A stretch of DNA of 64,000 nucleotides from positions 91,236 through 155,235 of the forward strand of contig NZ_JACXJA010000027.1 of the NCBI RefSeq assembly GCF_014705615.1. The letters are read 5' to 3'. Origin of the DNA: Paenibacillus oceani (lineage in GTDB: Bacteria; Bacillota; Bacilli; Paenibacillales; NBRC-103111). The notes beneath the pieces are model-generated. The model ran no database searches. It saw only the letters and a list, made by a program, of their open reading frames with translations, and had not been told where the DNA came from. Shown in pieces: positions 63,889-64,000 of this stretch (its first letter is position 1; each line of letters begins with the position of its first letter). A program made the translations under genes and the position numbers.

Positions 63889-64000
63889 GTGCTGCCTGCA
63901 CAACTTTCTTACATGACCTATGCACTTGGAGGTAATCCCTGGTAAATTTCCGGTTTAGGCGTAACCCAAAGAAGCACCAAATAATGCTCCGGCCAAAAAA

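Noticed and set aside
63890..64000. Start of RNase P RNA (rnpB) after gpsB
   Set aside because: rnpB follows gpsB in B. subtilis, and GGTAATCCCTGG resembles its GGTAATCGCTG start, but the invariant GAGGAAAGTC block was not seen before the window ends. It cannot be supported.

Overview
The window looks like a chromosomal segment of a Gram-positive, endospore-former-type Bacillota of the Paenibacillaceae (Paenibacillus/Cohnella-like). Reasons: strong AGGAGG-type ribosome binding sites, a moderately high-GC genome with Bacillus-type gene sets (sigB-rsbVW, gpsB, yneF, ytxH, a ykuNOP-like flavodoxin operon), an S-layer-homology protein, several orphan extracellular solute-binding proteins, AraC/LacI/IclR regulators and many dispersed intergenic repeats. 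No rRNA, tRNA, CRISPR array or prophage was seen.

Layout. 1-5.5 kb: 5' end of bioA, acpS, then a LytS-like hybrid kinase whose reading frame carries a TAA, and its BTAD-type response regulator. 5.7-10.2 kb: a giant S-layer-anchored protein. 10.5-15.2 kb: c-type cytochrome lipoprotein, divergent Ser/Thr kinase-like protein, SDR reductase, orphan solute-binding protein. 15.2-19.3 kb: glpD and glpK with repeats between genes. 19.3-26 kb: a repeat-rich gap, a decayed acetyltransferase, a sulfatase-modifying-factor-like protein, AraC regulator divergent from mutY, a 53-aa zinc-ribbon gene, sodA. 26.6-32.1 kb: compact housekeeping genes (Ntdp-like, lepB, rnhA, queG, HD-GYP-like, yneF, folE). 32.3-34.4 kb: a Fur-box promoter followed by a small protein, a 34-aa membrane microprotein, a flavodoxin and a YkuO/RecB-nuclease-like protein. 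34.5-45.2 kb: a DUF2935-superoxide dismutase fusion, lipase-like hydrolase, IclR regulator with a palindromic operator, stress membrane proteins (GlsB, YtxH), a Crp/Fnr remnant beside DUF2892, and a 1036-aa heparinase II/III-like lyase. 45.3-56 kb: a general-stress island with CorA-like transporter, sigB-rsbW-rsbV, stress proteins, a multisensor histidine kinase and a receiver-PP2C phosphatase resembling the B. cereus RsbK/RsbY pair. 56.4-61.8 kb: a LacI regulon with three matching operators. 61.9-63.9 kb: a protist-type IMP dehydrogenase and gpsB.

How the genes work together. The strongest theme is sigma-B control. Six promoter-like sites of the form GTTT-N13/14-GG(G/T)TAA sit upstream of rsbV, two YflT-type stress proteins, a small membrane protein, DUF1328 and GlsB/YtxH. 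The signalling pair that would release sigma-B through RsbV lies in the same island. A defective IS630-family element has landed in a CTAG site between one of these promoters and its stress gene. The second theme is a LacI operon set joining a 2H phosphoesterase, a lipoprotein solute-binding protein and a Tat-exported beta-helix protein with no permease nearby. The third is an iron-starvation operon. Several intergenic repeat families recur across the window.
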